Assembly (NCBI GenBank): GCA_031411655.1
Contig: JANOBM010000056.1
Span: forward strand, 1 to 64,000
Direction: 5' to 3'
Length of the DNA stretch: 64,000 nt
DNA from: UBA6163 sp031411655
Lineage (GTDB): Bacteria; Planctomycetota; Planctomycetia; Pirellulales; Pirellulaceae
Below are positions 1 through 7,802 of this stretch, piece after piece (the stretch's first letter is position 1; each line of letters begins with the position of its first letter). Under the pieces are notes generated by a model. That model had not been told where the DNA came from. It saw nothing but the letters and a program-made list of their open reading frames with translations, and did no database searches. A program made the translations under genes and the position numbers.

Positions 1-2393
1 ACCAGCGGCGCAGCGATTGCATTGGACGTCGTCAGCGATTCGGCATTCCCCTGTCCAGCACGAATACGGCGAGCGAGCTCGTTAAGAATGCGGAGTGCAT
101 CTGAAGGGGTAACCGAGTAATCGCCGTTCACATCCACGAACAGTCCGTTGGGTGATTCCGTCTCTGGATCAAGCGCAGCGCTTTTGGGCCGACGTCGGGC
201 GATGAAGTTGAGGATTCTCAACGCGTCTGTTGGTGTGACAGTACCAACGTTGTCGACGTCAAATTTGTCAGTGGGATTTTGGAACAAAGGTTTCTCGTCA
301 TCGACCAGTAGCAGTCCTGCTTCGGTAGGCTGATAGTCAGTCGCTGAGATTCTGTAGAGCACTTGTAGTGACCGTTCCGGTTTATCGTCGTTGATTGGCT
401 CGACGGGGATTTGTACCTGCCTGCTACCGGCAGGAATGGTTGCTGTGGCGGGGAAGTTGAGTTGAGCATCGACGTTTCCTGCAATATTTACAGTGATCGC
501 ATTGGAAGTGTCGGTGTTGCTTCTCACCACTGTCAGTACGAATAACGCGGTGTTGTTCTCAAGAATGGACGCATTCGTGAAGGTTGCTGAAAGTGTTTCA
601 AAGTCCGTCACCGAAAGTGCGGCCGTACCGCTTTGGAATCCCGATCCGGAACCAGTGAGTGTGACTAATTGCGTGCCATCCAAGAGGTTGTCGTCGATGG
701 CATTGACCGCGACGGTCGCCGATAACTCTCCCGCAGGAATGATGACGCTGGTTGCCGCCGCAGCTTCCGATGCGTCGCTGGACGTGATGGTGATTGTCGT
801 CGGTGAACTTGCAGCGGGCGCCGAACGCCTCACCGTCAAAACTGCAGCACCATTACCCGCGTTTTCGGCGATCGAATTTCGGTTCAATTCCAAGGAAATG
901 ACGGGAGGATCGGTTACGTTTACCTTGAAGGTACTTTGAGAGGAACCATTGTCATCATCGATCACTTGGACCGTGACATTGAACGTGCCGCTCTGCGTGT
1001 ACGTATGGGTTCCATCCAACGATGCAAGTGTTGGTAGTGTACTGGAGCCGGCTCGATCGATGGTGGCCGTACCGGTATCAGCCGCGGTGCCATCGCCCCA
1101 GTTGATGGAGTAGCGGAAAGTTTCAACAGTAGGAGGACTTACACGTGGGTTTGCAAATCCCGGATCAAGAATCGAAGCGATGTTGGTAAGCACAAGCGGA
1201 CGGTCACGGGTGACCGATTGGTCGTCAACGACAGTGACTTGAGGAATGGCGTTTGTGATGGTTGCAGTCAACGAATCGGTGATCAGTCCGACAGTTGCCC
1301 CACGGTACGTGATTTGGATTGGGAAAGCCCCATTGTCAGCGTAGACGTGTGACGTCGCGATGCTCGCTTCCGTATCGATAATGTCCCATCCGATATCGTC
1401 GAGGCCTGCGAGATCGAGCGGGGTAAGTGAATCACGAATGCCAATGGAGATAGTCGGTCCCATCAGTGTTTTGCGGCCTGCGTCGGTCTGTGACTCGACC
1501 CAGTGCCCGCGGTCGGATGTTAGCAACACGTTTCCTCCCGCGTCGTTTGCCGCGCGCGCTTTCGGACCGGTGAAGGTGTTCCCTGACACAAGGCGAGTCC
1601 ACGATGGGGCGGTTCCAAAACCAATCAGGTGAGTCAACTCATGGGCTGCCACGGTGTAGAAGTCGTGCTGGTTAGCCTGTAGACCCGCGGGGTCTGTACC
1701 GAAGTACCAGTTCGTCGAGATATCAAACGCAATGGACCCACCCCAGGGCCCGATATCGGTTTTGGACGCAGTGAGCGCACCGGCTTGTCCGCGGCCGGCA
1801 ACATTAGCAAGCCAAGCAGGATCGCCACTTGCTCCGATGCCACCAGGACCGCCTGATCCGAGTTGCGTGGCACCAAACTCGCGGGCTCCCGCATAAACGA
1901 CTATTTCATTGGCAGCGATCTTCAGGTTGTTGAAGTTTATCGATGCACCTGTCGCTGGATGGAACAATGCGGCGACCCAAGTATTCGTTCCTGATGGACT
2001 AATGGGAGCAAGAGAATCGCCAAGCCGGTTGGTGACGGAAGCCGCTGCGGCTTCTAAGACGGCACGGCGACTTGCGGCTGAAAAAAAACCGCTGGTATCA
2101 AGCGAATAGTCAAATCGAATCTTGATGTTGCCCGTGGTGGTTCCGCCCACAGCAACAGTCGACGTTTTGGTCCCGTCACCCCAGTCAACGTCGGCAGAAA
2201 CCGTGCCCACTAGTCCGGCTGCATCAAGGCTACGACTGAGATTAAATGGCGCGCCCTCCGCGACAAGCATGGCGCGACCTTCAAGGTTTTCAAATCTTAG
2301 CCGGCGCACGGTCTTCTCAAGCAACGACAACTTGCGGGAACGACGCGTGTAACTGATAGCCGGCCCGACTGCGAGCTTTTTGCGAATTGACAT
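1..2393 (-). CDS. Secreted metalloprotease-like protein with PKD, Calx-beta and dockerin-like repeats (C-terminus outside window)
   Basis: Reading from the ATG at 2393, the frame stays open to the left edge, giving at least 797 residues. Residues 33-44 hold RFENLEGRAMLV, which resembles the LEPR-XLL-type N-terminal export motif of planctomycete extracellular proteins. A zinc-protease signature HELTHLIGFG lies at residues 251-260 (HExxH). A PKD-like domain follows (about 1160-940 in DNA coordinates; NWGDG, DGTHTY), then two Calx-beta-like repeats (about 940-335; SIAENAGNGAAVLTV, IDDNLLDGTQ). Two Ca-binding dockerin-type repeats end the visible part (about 265-60; FDVDNVGTVTPTDALRILN and VDVNGDYSVTPSDALRILN). 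I infer a large secreted or surface-attached matrixin-like protease. The third zinc ligand is not obvious, so activity is uncertain. Confidence 0.8.
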   Translation of the reverse strand, partial: MSIRKKLAVGPAISYTRRSRKLSLLEKTVRRLRFENLEGRAMLVAEGAPFNLSRSLDAAGLVGTVSADVDWGDGTKTSTVAVGGTTTGNIKIRFDYSLDTSGFFSAASRRAVLEAAAASVTNRLGDSLAPISPSGTNTWVAALFHPATGASINFNNLKIAANEIVVYAGAREFGATQLGSGGPGGIGASGDPAWLANVAGRGQAGALTASKTDIGPWGGSIAFDISTNWYFGTDPAGLQANQHDFYTVAAHELTHLIGFGTAPSWTRLVSGNTFTGPKARAANDAGGNVLLTSDRGHWVESQTDAGRKTLMGPTISIGIRDSLTPLDLAGLDDIGWDIIDTEASIATSHVYADNGAFPIQITYRGATVGLITDSLTATITNAIPQVTVVDDQSVTRDRPLVLTNIASILDPGFANPRVSPPTVETFRYSINWGDGTAADTGTATIDRAGSSTLPTLASLDGTHTYTQSGTFNVTVQVIDDDNGSSQSTFKVNVTDPPVISLELNRNSIAENAGNGAAVLTVRRSAPAASSPTTITITSSDASEAAAATSVIIPAGELSATVAVNAIDDNLLDGTQLVTLTGSGSGFQSGTAALSVTDFETLSATFTNASILENNTALFVLTVVRSNTDTSNAITVNIAGNVDAQLNFPATATIPAGSRQVQIPVEPINDDKPERSLQVLYRISATDYQPTEAGLLLVDDEKPLFQNPTDKFDVDNVGTVTPTDALRILNFIARRRPKSAALDPETESPNGLFVDVNGDYSVTPSDALRILNELARRIRAGQGNAESLTTSNAIAAPL

Positions 2394-2569
2394 AGTGCCG
2401 ACAACCCATTACGCGATGGAGGTGTGCCACGGTTTGCCGACATTTAGGCGATGACGACGTGGCTGAATCAACCTGCTATTCGACCAAAGTACCATCGACG
2501 GGTGGTCCAATCTACCATTCGGGGGAAAATGACCCCATTTTTCCCATTTTGTCTTGGCCTTGCCGCCAT
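2394..2569. other. Intergenic gap with A/T-stem hairpin
   Basis: This is a gap between two minus-strand genes. It holds an inverted repeat, GGGAAAATG at 2523-2531 against CATTTTTCCC at 2536-2545, with a 4-nt loop. It lies just after the stop of the upstream minus gene and may help end that transcript, although no clean T-run follows on the minus strand. Confidence 0.3.
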
Positions 2570-3919
2570 CTACGGTTGGCGAATCGCCCCGCTACCCGAA
2601 GGCTCACCGGCTGCGGTGATTCGCGGCGGACCATTTCCAAGAAGTTCCCGGTAATTGGTTGCCGGCGGGGGAGCTGGCAGTAGAGGGAGTAACCATGCGG
2701 TTTGACTAGAAAACGGAAGCTTTTCGATCTGATCAGGCCAGAAAGCATGGACCAGCTCGACCCACGATCGACGTTGGGCCGTCGGTGAACACGCGGCTAC
2801 GGCGCTCCCGCCAGAGACGATGGCAGTGCCTTGAGGAAGGTATTCTTGACCACGTTGACGATGACACACACCCTCCAGTCTCATTTCTGGCCCGAAGAAG
2901 TCAAACCGCAGTGCCATCGCATCAAACGGAATATCCTTGGCTTCAAGGTCGACATCGCTCGCCAATTTGAAATCGACATGGGAGGCCAGGGCTTGAAGTA
3001 AGGATTGACTGATGAATCCTTGCTCAGCGATCAGGGCGCCAGAAAGGTTTAGAGAAACCCCTTTCTCCCATTGGCAACTTTCTAATTGAATGCCTGCGTT
3101 ACCGACCAGGCGATGCGGTATCCCTTGCGTTGCCATGGCGAGGTCGACGTGTTCAAACCGCGAACCCCCGAGATCGATGGACCAGGCAGCGTCGCGTATT
3201 TTCCATCGCATGGTTCCCGTAAACGTTGCGTCTGGGCCGAGCATTGCCATCGCAGGGAGATAATCCGCGATCGCAGAGCAGTTTAGAGGCACATTACCGG
3301 TATTCATGGTCCAGTCAGTGGACGGCAGGGCGGAAGACCGATCTCGTACCACCGAGACATGCACGGGCGATTGATCCTGTCGGCTTGCGGGGACGCACTG
3401 AATCATCGCTTCGACGCGGTCGGCTTCGGGTCTCAGCCACGCATCGACATCTCGAAGTGTGACGGCTCCAGTTTTGCTGTGAATCGTCAAGTCATCAGCG
3501 GCCACTCGCACCGGCGCAACGGTGAGTTTAGGCTGGCAAAGGAATCGGTCATGGATGACTCGCCATGAATAGGGAAGCATGGCGGACTGCAACTCAGGCT
3601 GTGAAAGTCGCAGGGCTGTCTTGTCATCAGTGCGCACCCAAGTGACGACTCGAATACGAGCAACTTCAGCAAGTGTCTCAGGTTCGAGAAGTCGAACACC
3701 ATTGAGTCGCACCGTAGCGGGCGTCGGATGCTCTAAAGTGTCGATCAGGACGGTCAGCCCGAGACGCTGCGAAAGCTCGCGTTCAAGACCTGCTCGTCGG
3801 TAATCGGCGAACCAAGGCGTGAAGGTGATTACGATAAGCAGCAACGTGATGGAAGTAGGGAGCGCGCATGCGAGCACAAACAGCAGTCTAGCGACGGCGC
3901 GTTGTGTTCGTTCATGCAT
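2570..3919 (-). CDS. Membrane-anchored AsmA-like protein of unknown function
   Basis: 449 residues. One hydrophobic segment at about residues 8-38 (LLFVLACALPTSITLLLIV) anchors the protein. It is followed by FADYRRAGLERELSQRLG and ATVRLNGVRLLEPETL, an arrangement seen at the start of AsmA/TamB-type proteins, where a single N-terminal helix precedes a long beta-rich periplasmic region. The rest has no motif I recognise. It starts 35 bp after the aroC stop on the same strand, so it may be co-transcribed with aroC. Function is not assigned; the AsmA resemblance is by architecture only. Confidence 0.65.
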   Translation of the reverse strand: MHERTQRAVARLLFVLACALPTSITLLLIVITFTPWFADYRRAGLERELSQRLGLTVLIDTLEHPTPATVRLNGVRLLEPETLAEVARIRVVTWVRTDDKTALRLSQPELQSAMLPYSWRVIHDRFLCQPKLTVAPVRVAADDLTIHSKTGAVTLRDVDAWLRPEADRVEAMIQCVPASRQDQSPVHVSVVRDRSSALPSTDWTMNTGNVPLNCSAIADYLPAMAMLGPDATFTGTMRWKIRDAAWSIDLGGSRFEHVDLAMATQGIPHRLVGNAGIQLESCQWEKGVSLNLSGALIAEQGFISQSLLQALASHVDFKLASDVDLEAKDIPFDAMALRFDFFGPEMRLEGVCHRQRGQEYLPQGTAIVSGGSAVAACSPTAQRRSWVELVHAFWPDQIEKLPFSSQTAWLLPLLPAPPPATNYRELLGNGPPRITAAGEPSGSGAIRQP

Positions 3920-3954
3920 CCTTGCAATCTCCGACCAAGCCTAGAAATGGTCCA

Positions 3955-5094
3955 TCAAACTTTTCGGGCGAGCTCTTGAAACAACTCGTATCTTGCCTTC
4001 ATTTCGGTGACACTATCACCACCAAACTTATCTACCAGCGCGACCGCGACCTCAAACGCAACCACCGCTTCCACAATCACACTGGCCGCAGGTACCGCAC
4101 ACACGTCACTGCGTTCATAGGTAGCACGCTGCGGTTCCTTCGTTTGCCAATTGATGGACTCCAGCGGTTTTCGAAGTGTCGCGATCGGTTTCTTTGCAGC
4201 GCGGATCACGAGCGGTTGGCCGTTCGTCATTCCCGCTTCCAATCCACCGGCGTTATTGCTCGGCCGCCGATAGCCCAGGTTAGGCGTGTTGACTTGAGTG
4301 GCATCGAATTCAATAGGGTCGTGAACTTTACTTCCTGGTAACTTCGCTGCCTGGAACCCAAGGCCGATCTCCACGCCTTTGATCGCTTGAACGGCCATCA
4401 CGGCTTGAGCCAGTCGACCATCGAGTTTGCGATCCCACTGAGCGTGGGTGCCCAGGCCAAAGGGCAGGCCCTCCACACGCACTTCGACAATCCCGCCAAG
4501 GGTATCGCCTTCATCTCCCGTCCGATCAATGAATTCACGAAACTCGTCATTACGACTGGGGTCCAACGCATAGATCACCGATTCGTCACGAAGTTGTCGG
4601 TGTTCAACGAGTGTTCCCGCAGGCACGGGCACTGCGACGCCACCCAACTCGATGACATACCCAATCACCTCGATACCAAATTGCGAAAGCAACTGCTTGG
4701 CCAGCGCTCCTGCGGCAACGCGCACGGTCGTTTCCCTGGCGCTTGCCCGTTCGAGCACCCCACGAATGGAGCCGAGGTACTTTACGGCACCGGTCAAATC
4801 GCCGTGGCCGGGCCGTGGTCGCTCCAGATCTTTGAGGCGTTCCAACTTGTAATCGCGATTAACCACCTGAAGAGCGATCGGACTGCCTAAAGTCGTTCCC
4901 TGCCAAACACCGCTTAACACATCCACAGTATCGGTTTCGAGCTGTTGTCGTTTGCCGCGTCCGTATCCGCCCTGACGACGCAGTAATTCAACATTGATCG
5001 GCCCCTCATCAACGGGCAATCCTGCCGGAAAGCCGTCTACGAGTGCAAGCAGTGCTTTACCATGCGATTCTCCGGCGGTCCAATAACGAAGCAT
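3955..5094 (-). CDS. aroC: Chorismate synthase
   Basis: 379 residues. It converts 5-enolpyruvylshikimate-3-phosphate to chorismate using reduced FMN, the last step of the shikimate pathway, in the cytoplasm. Signatures are the N-terminal MLRYWTAGESHG, the GGYGRGKRQQLETD stretch, RPGHGDLTGAVKY, and IRGVLERASARETTVRVAAG. The frame is open up to 5298, but the family start MLRYWTAGESHG fixes the ATG at 5094. Length is normal for the family. It is divergent from the transporter gene at 5202 across a 107-bp gap. Confidence 0.97.
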   Translation of the reverse strand: MLRYWTAGESHGKALLALVDGFPAGLPVDEGPINVELLRRQGGYGRGKRQQLETDTVDVLSGVWQGTTLGSPIALQVVNRDYKLERLKDLERPRPGHGDLTGAVKYLGSIRGVLERASARETTVRVAAGALAKQLLSQFGIEVIGYVIELGGVAVPVPAGTLVEHRQLRDESVIYALDPSRNDEFREFIDRTGDEGDTLGGIVEVRVEGLPFGLGTHAQWDRKLDGRLAQAVMAVQAIKGVEIGLGFQAAKLPGSKVHDPIEFDATQVNTPNLGYRRPSNNAGGLEAGMTNGQPLVIRAAKKPIATLRKPLESINWQTKEPQRATYERSDVCAVPAASVIVEAVVAFEVAVALVDKFGGDSVTEMKARYELFQELARKV

Positions 5095-5201
5095 GGCAAC
5101 GGGTTTGCGAAAGTGGTGATGGGGGCGCAGTGGTTGTGTGAACACACTCGATATTAGTTTCACACGTTTTTTGCCGATAGGGCGTTTGGGTAATCTAAAG
5201 C
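5095..5201. promoter_or_regulatory. Divergent promoter region with short inverted repeat
   Basis: This gap must carry promoters for aroC (minus) and the SBF-type transporter (plus). GTGTG at 5136-5140 and CACAC at 5143-5147 form a small inverted repeat with an AA centre, and a further GTTTCACAC lies at 5157-5165. These could be operator half-sites for one regulator; no regulator is identified. Confidence 0.3.
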
Positions 5202-6167
5202 GTGTGGCAACTGTTTTCTCGACAATGGTTTCTCGTTTGCCTGGCAATCTGCCTGGCGGTCGGGTTCGCACTGCCTTCAATGCTTTCACCGCTGGCAAAT
5301 TGGGGTGCCCTGCGGTCAGGAATCATGGTGACGGTAATGCTATTGATGGGGTGGACTCTCCGCCCCGATCGGATCGTCGATGCTATCCGCCGACCGCTGC
5401 CATCTTTTATTGCGATTTTCGTCAATACGGTCGTGATTCCGCTGCTCTGTTGGCCAGCGTTATGGCTTTTACCCCCGGGTATGGCAGGGGGATTGATCGT
5501 CGCTTCGCTGGTACCATGCACGCTCGCTTCAGCTTCGGTCTGGACCAGAGCCGCAAACGGGGACGATGCGATCGCGATGATAACGACCGTGGTCACCAAT
5601 TTGGCGTGCTTTTTGGTGGCGCCTTTCGGGTTGTCCCTACTGTTGGCTCGCCAAGTCCAACTGGACGTATCGTCGCAGATGGCTGGTCTTTTTTTTCAAG
5701 TGGTTTTGCCGCTGGTTTTGGGGCAATCCCTTCGCCATATCGGCTTGTCTTCATGGGCGGATCGGTACCAAAAACGGCTGGCGATCGTATGCCAACTAGG
5801 CATCCTAACCATGGTTCTCTTTGGGGCGGTGATTTCAGCGGAGATGCTCGACCCCAGTGATCCGCAGGCTTCATCAGGTCTCACAGCGGTAGCGATTTTT
5901 GCGGTCTTCGTTCACCTCGCGGCCGTAGCCATCGGTTATTTTGGGGCCGGAGCGACCGGCTGTTCAAGGGAACAAAAAATCGGCGTTGCGATCGCCGGTG
6001 GTCAGAAAACGCTGATGGTCGGTCTGCAGCTCGCTCTCGATTGTGGCGTGAGCGTCCTGCCAATGGTGCTTTACCATGTAGGACAGCTGATCATCGACAC
6101 TTACTTGGTTCGGTTTTGGACGAGAAAATCCGTAATCGAGCCGCAAAACTCGGTGGGATCCGTCTGA
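5202..6167 (+). CDS. Bile acid:sodium symporter family (SBF-like, PF13593 type) transporter
   Basis: 321 residues, almost entirely hydrophobic with about 9-10 predicted membrane helices. Family-like stretches include GWTLRPDRIVDAIRRPLPSF, PLLCWPALWLLPPGMAGG, VPCTLASASVWTRAANGD and VAIAGGQKTLMVGLQLALD. The GGQKTLMVG segment is typical of the YfeH/SBF-like branch rather than classic bile-acid importers. The substrate cannot be told from sequence; organic anions or other Na-coupled solutes are possible. It is divergent from aroC and followed by rpmE after 99 bp. Confidence 0.85.
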   Translation: MWQLFSRQWFLVCLAICLAVGFALPSMLSPLANWGALRSGIMVTVMLLMGWTLRPDRIVDAIRRPLPSFIAIFVNTVVIPLLCWPALWLLPPGMAGGLIVASLVPCTLASASVWTRAANGDDAIAMITTVVTNLACFLVAPFGLSLLLARQVQLDVSSQMAGLFFQVVLPLVLGQSLRHIGLSSWADRYQKRLAIVCQLGILTMVLFGAVISAEMLDPSDPQASSGLTAVAIFAVFVHLAAVAIGYFGAGATGCSREQKIGVAIAGGQKTLMVGLQLALDCGVSVLPMVLYHVGQLIIDTYLVRFWTRKSVIEPQNSVGSV

Positions 6168-6266
6168 ACGCCTTGAACTCACAGTCGATTTCTGCGTAAA
6201 CTACGCGGCCCAGCCATTGTACGAAGCCAATGGCGACGCCCCCTTAAGTAGAAATTTGAAGCAGAG

Positions 6267-6521
6267 ATGAAAGACGGCATTCACCCTAAATACCAGGAAA
6301 CAACGGTTTCTTGTGGCTGTGGCGCGACCTTTACAACGCGCAGCATTCGCCCTGAGCTAAAGGTTGACATTTGTAGCGAATGCCATCCGTTCTATACCGG
6401 CAAGTTGAAGTTTGTTGATACCGCCGGGCGAATCGACAAATTCCAGAAGAAATTTGCGGCGGGAACCTACGCTAGCCTTCAGTCAAAAACGACGGTTAAG
6501 AAAAAACCAGTCAAGAAGTAG
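6267..6521 (+). CDS. rpmE: 50S ribosomal protein L31, zinc-binding (C+) form
   Basis: 84 residues. It starts MKDGIHPKYQETTVSCGCG and ends in a lysine-rich tail (TTVKKKPVKK). The four cysteines in CGCG and CSECH mark the zinc-containing L31 form. KLKFVDTAGRIDKFQKKF is the family core. The gene precedes prfA, a common bacterial order. Confidence 0.96.
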   Translation: MKDGIHPKYQETTVSCGCGATFTTRSIRPELKVDICSECHPFYTGKLKFVDTAGRIDKFQKKFAAGTYASLQSKTTVKKKPVKK

Positions 6522-6557
6522 CTCGTTCGCCTTCCAACTCTTTGTGCCGGCTCCGTC

Positions 6558-6578
6558 AGCCCGTTGCAGCAACGGGCT
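6558..6578 (+). terminator. Hairpin downstream of rpmE, terminator or attenuator
   Basis: AGCCCGTT at 6558-6565 pairs perfectly with AACGGGCT at 6571-6578 around a 5-nt loop. Only a short TTT follows, so termination would be partial. It sits 37 bp after the rpmE stop and could set the rpmE/prfA expression ratio. Confidence 0.5.
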
Positions 6579-6606
6579 TTGAGGCGGGAGTCCACGTTGT
6601 TTTGTA

Positions 6607-6638
6607 ACGTCGCGTCCCGCCGGGGCCCGGCGCGACGT
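6607..6638 (+). promoter_or_regulatory. GC-rich hairpin in the prfA leader
   Basis: ACGTCGCG at 6607-6614 pairs with CGCGACGT at 6631-6638. Inside, CCGGG (6620-6624) pairs with CCCGG (6626-6630), leaving TCCCG bulged. No T-run follows, so it looks like a leader structure or processing site rather than a terminator. It ends 61 bp before the prfA start. Confidence 0.4.
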
Positions 6639-6699
6639 GAGTCTCCTGAAAGAGCGGCGACTCTTCGATACTTTGGCGACGACAAAGCAGTAGGCAATT

Positions 6700-7785
6700 A
6701 TGAGCGGATCAATTCGTGACATTCTCGAAGGCAAACTCGCTCGGTTTGAACAGCTAGAGCATGAGATGTCCGACCCCGCTGTGCTCAGCGACGGTAACCG
6801 CATGGGCGCCGCAGCCCGCGAGCATGGCGGCTTGGCGAAGCTCGCGACAAAGTATCGTGAGTTCAAACGACTCGCCGAGGAAATTCGGGGTTGCCAGGAG
6901 CTGGCCAAAGAGACCAATGACTCCGAAGAACGTCAAATGGCTGAAGCCGAACTTGTTGACTTGAGAGTTCGCCGAGAGTCGCTTTGGAACGATCTGCTCA
7001 CCATGACCGTAGGTGGCGAGGATAGTCATCGAACTCGTTGCATCATGGAAATTCGTGCCGGGACTGGAGGCGATGAAGCGGCACTTTTCGCCCGAGATCT
7101 TTATGAGATGTACCGCCGATACGCTGAATCCAAGGGTTGGAAAACCGAAATCATGGATCACAGCGCCACCGAGATGGGTGGATTCAAGGAAATCACGTTG
7201 ACCCTGGAAGGGGAAAGCGTTTATCGCGAGCTGCAATACGAAAGTGGCGGCCACCGCGTTCAACGCGTTCCAGAAACCGAAACGCAAGGACGAATTCACA
7301 CTTCGGCTGCGACCGTCGCGGTGATGCCGGAGCCCGAAGACCTCGAAGTGAACTTGAAGCCTGACGACTACCGCACCGACAAGTTTTGTGCCTCGGGACC
7401 TGGTGGGCAGCACGTCAACAAGACGGAATCGGCGATCCGTCTGACACACTATGAAACCGGGATTGTGGTTCAGTGCCAGGACGAGAAGAGCCAGCACAAA
7501 AACCTCGCCAAAGCGCTGCGAGTGCTCAAGACTCGCGTCTACGAAAAGAAACGCGAAGAGGAAATGGCCAAGCGTGCTGAAACTCGTCAGGGCTTGATCG
7601 GCTCCGGAGATCGCAGCCAACGAATTCGTACTTATAACTTTCCACAGAACCGCCTGACAGATCACCGCATTAATTTAACGCTCTACAAACTCGACCAGAT
7701 CATCGCTGGAAACGTCGCTCCGGTAACCGAAGCATTGATTGAGTACGATCGTGATCAGCTTCGCGGTCAAATGGGCGATGACTGA
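6700..7785 (+). CDS. prfA: Peptide chain release factor 1
   Basis: 361 residues, the usual length. RF1 ends translation at UAA and UAG. The GGQ catalytic motif is at residues 235-237 in SGPGGQHVNKTESAIRLTH. The codon-reading tripeptide position reads PET (191-193) in RVQRVPETETQGRIHTSA, i.e. the RF1 PxT pattern and not the RF2 SPF. The GGQ methyltransferase gene prmC, which often follows prfA, is not here; the next gene is a convergent kinase 17 bp away. Confidence 0.97.
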   Translation: MSGSIRDILEGKLARFEQLEHEMSDPAVLSDGNRMGAAAREHGGLAKLATKYREFKRLAEEIRGCQELAKETNDSEERQMAEAELVDLRVRRESLWNDLLTMTVGGEDSHRTRCIMEIRAGTGGDEAALFARDLYEMYRRYAESKGWKTEIMDHSATEMGGFKEITLTLEGESVYRELQYESGGHRVQRVPETETQGRIHTSAATVAVMPEPEDLEVNLKPDDYRTDKFCASGPGGQHVNKTESAIRLTHYETGIVVQCQDEKSQHKNLAKALRVLKTRVYEKKREEEMAKRAETRQGLIGSGDRSQRIRTYNFPQNRLTDHRINLTLYKLDQIIAGNVAPVTEALIEYDRDQLRGQMGDD

Positions 7786-7802
7786 CCGAAAGCCGATTGC
7801 AC

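Noticed and set aside
5138..5860. 240-residue plus-strand ORF overlapping the SBF-type transporter
   Set aside because: It is in a different frame of the transporter, which has consistent membrane helices and family motifs; the ORF is a shadow.
6754..7665. 303-residue minus-strand ORF inside prfA
   Set aside because: prfA is unmistakable on the opposite strand; long shadow frames are common in this base composition.
7786..7802. Expected prmC after prfA
   Set aside because: Only 17 bp separate prfA from a convergent kinase; absence next to prfA is not evidence that the gene is missing from the genome.
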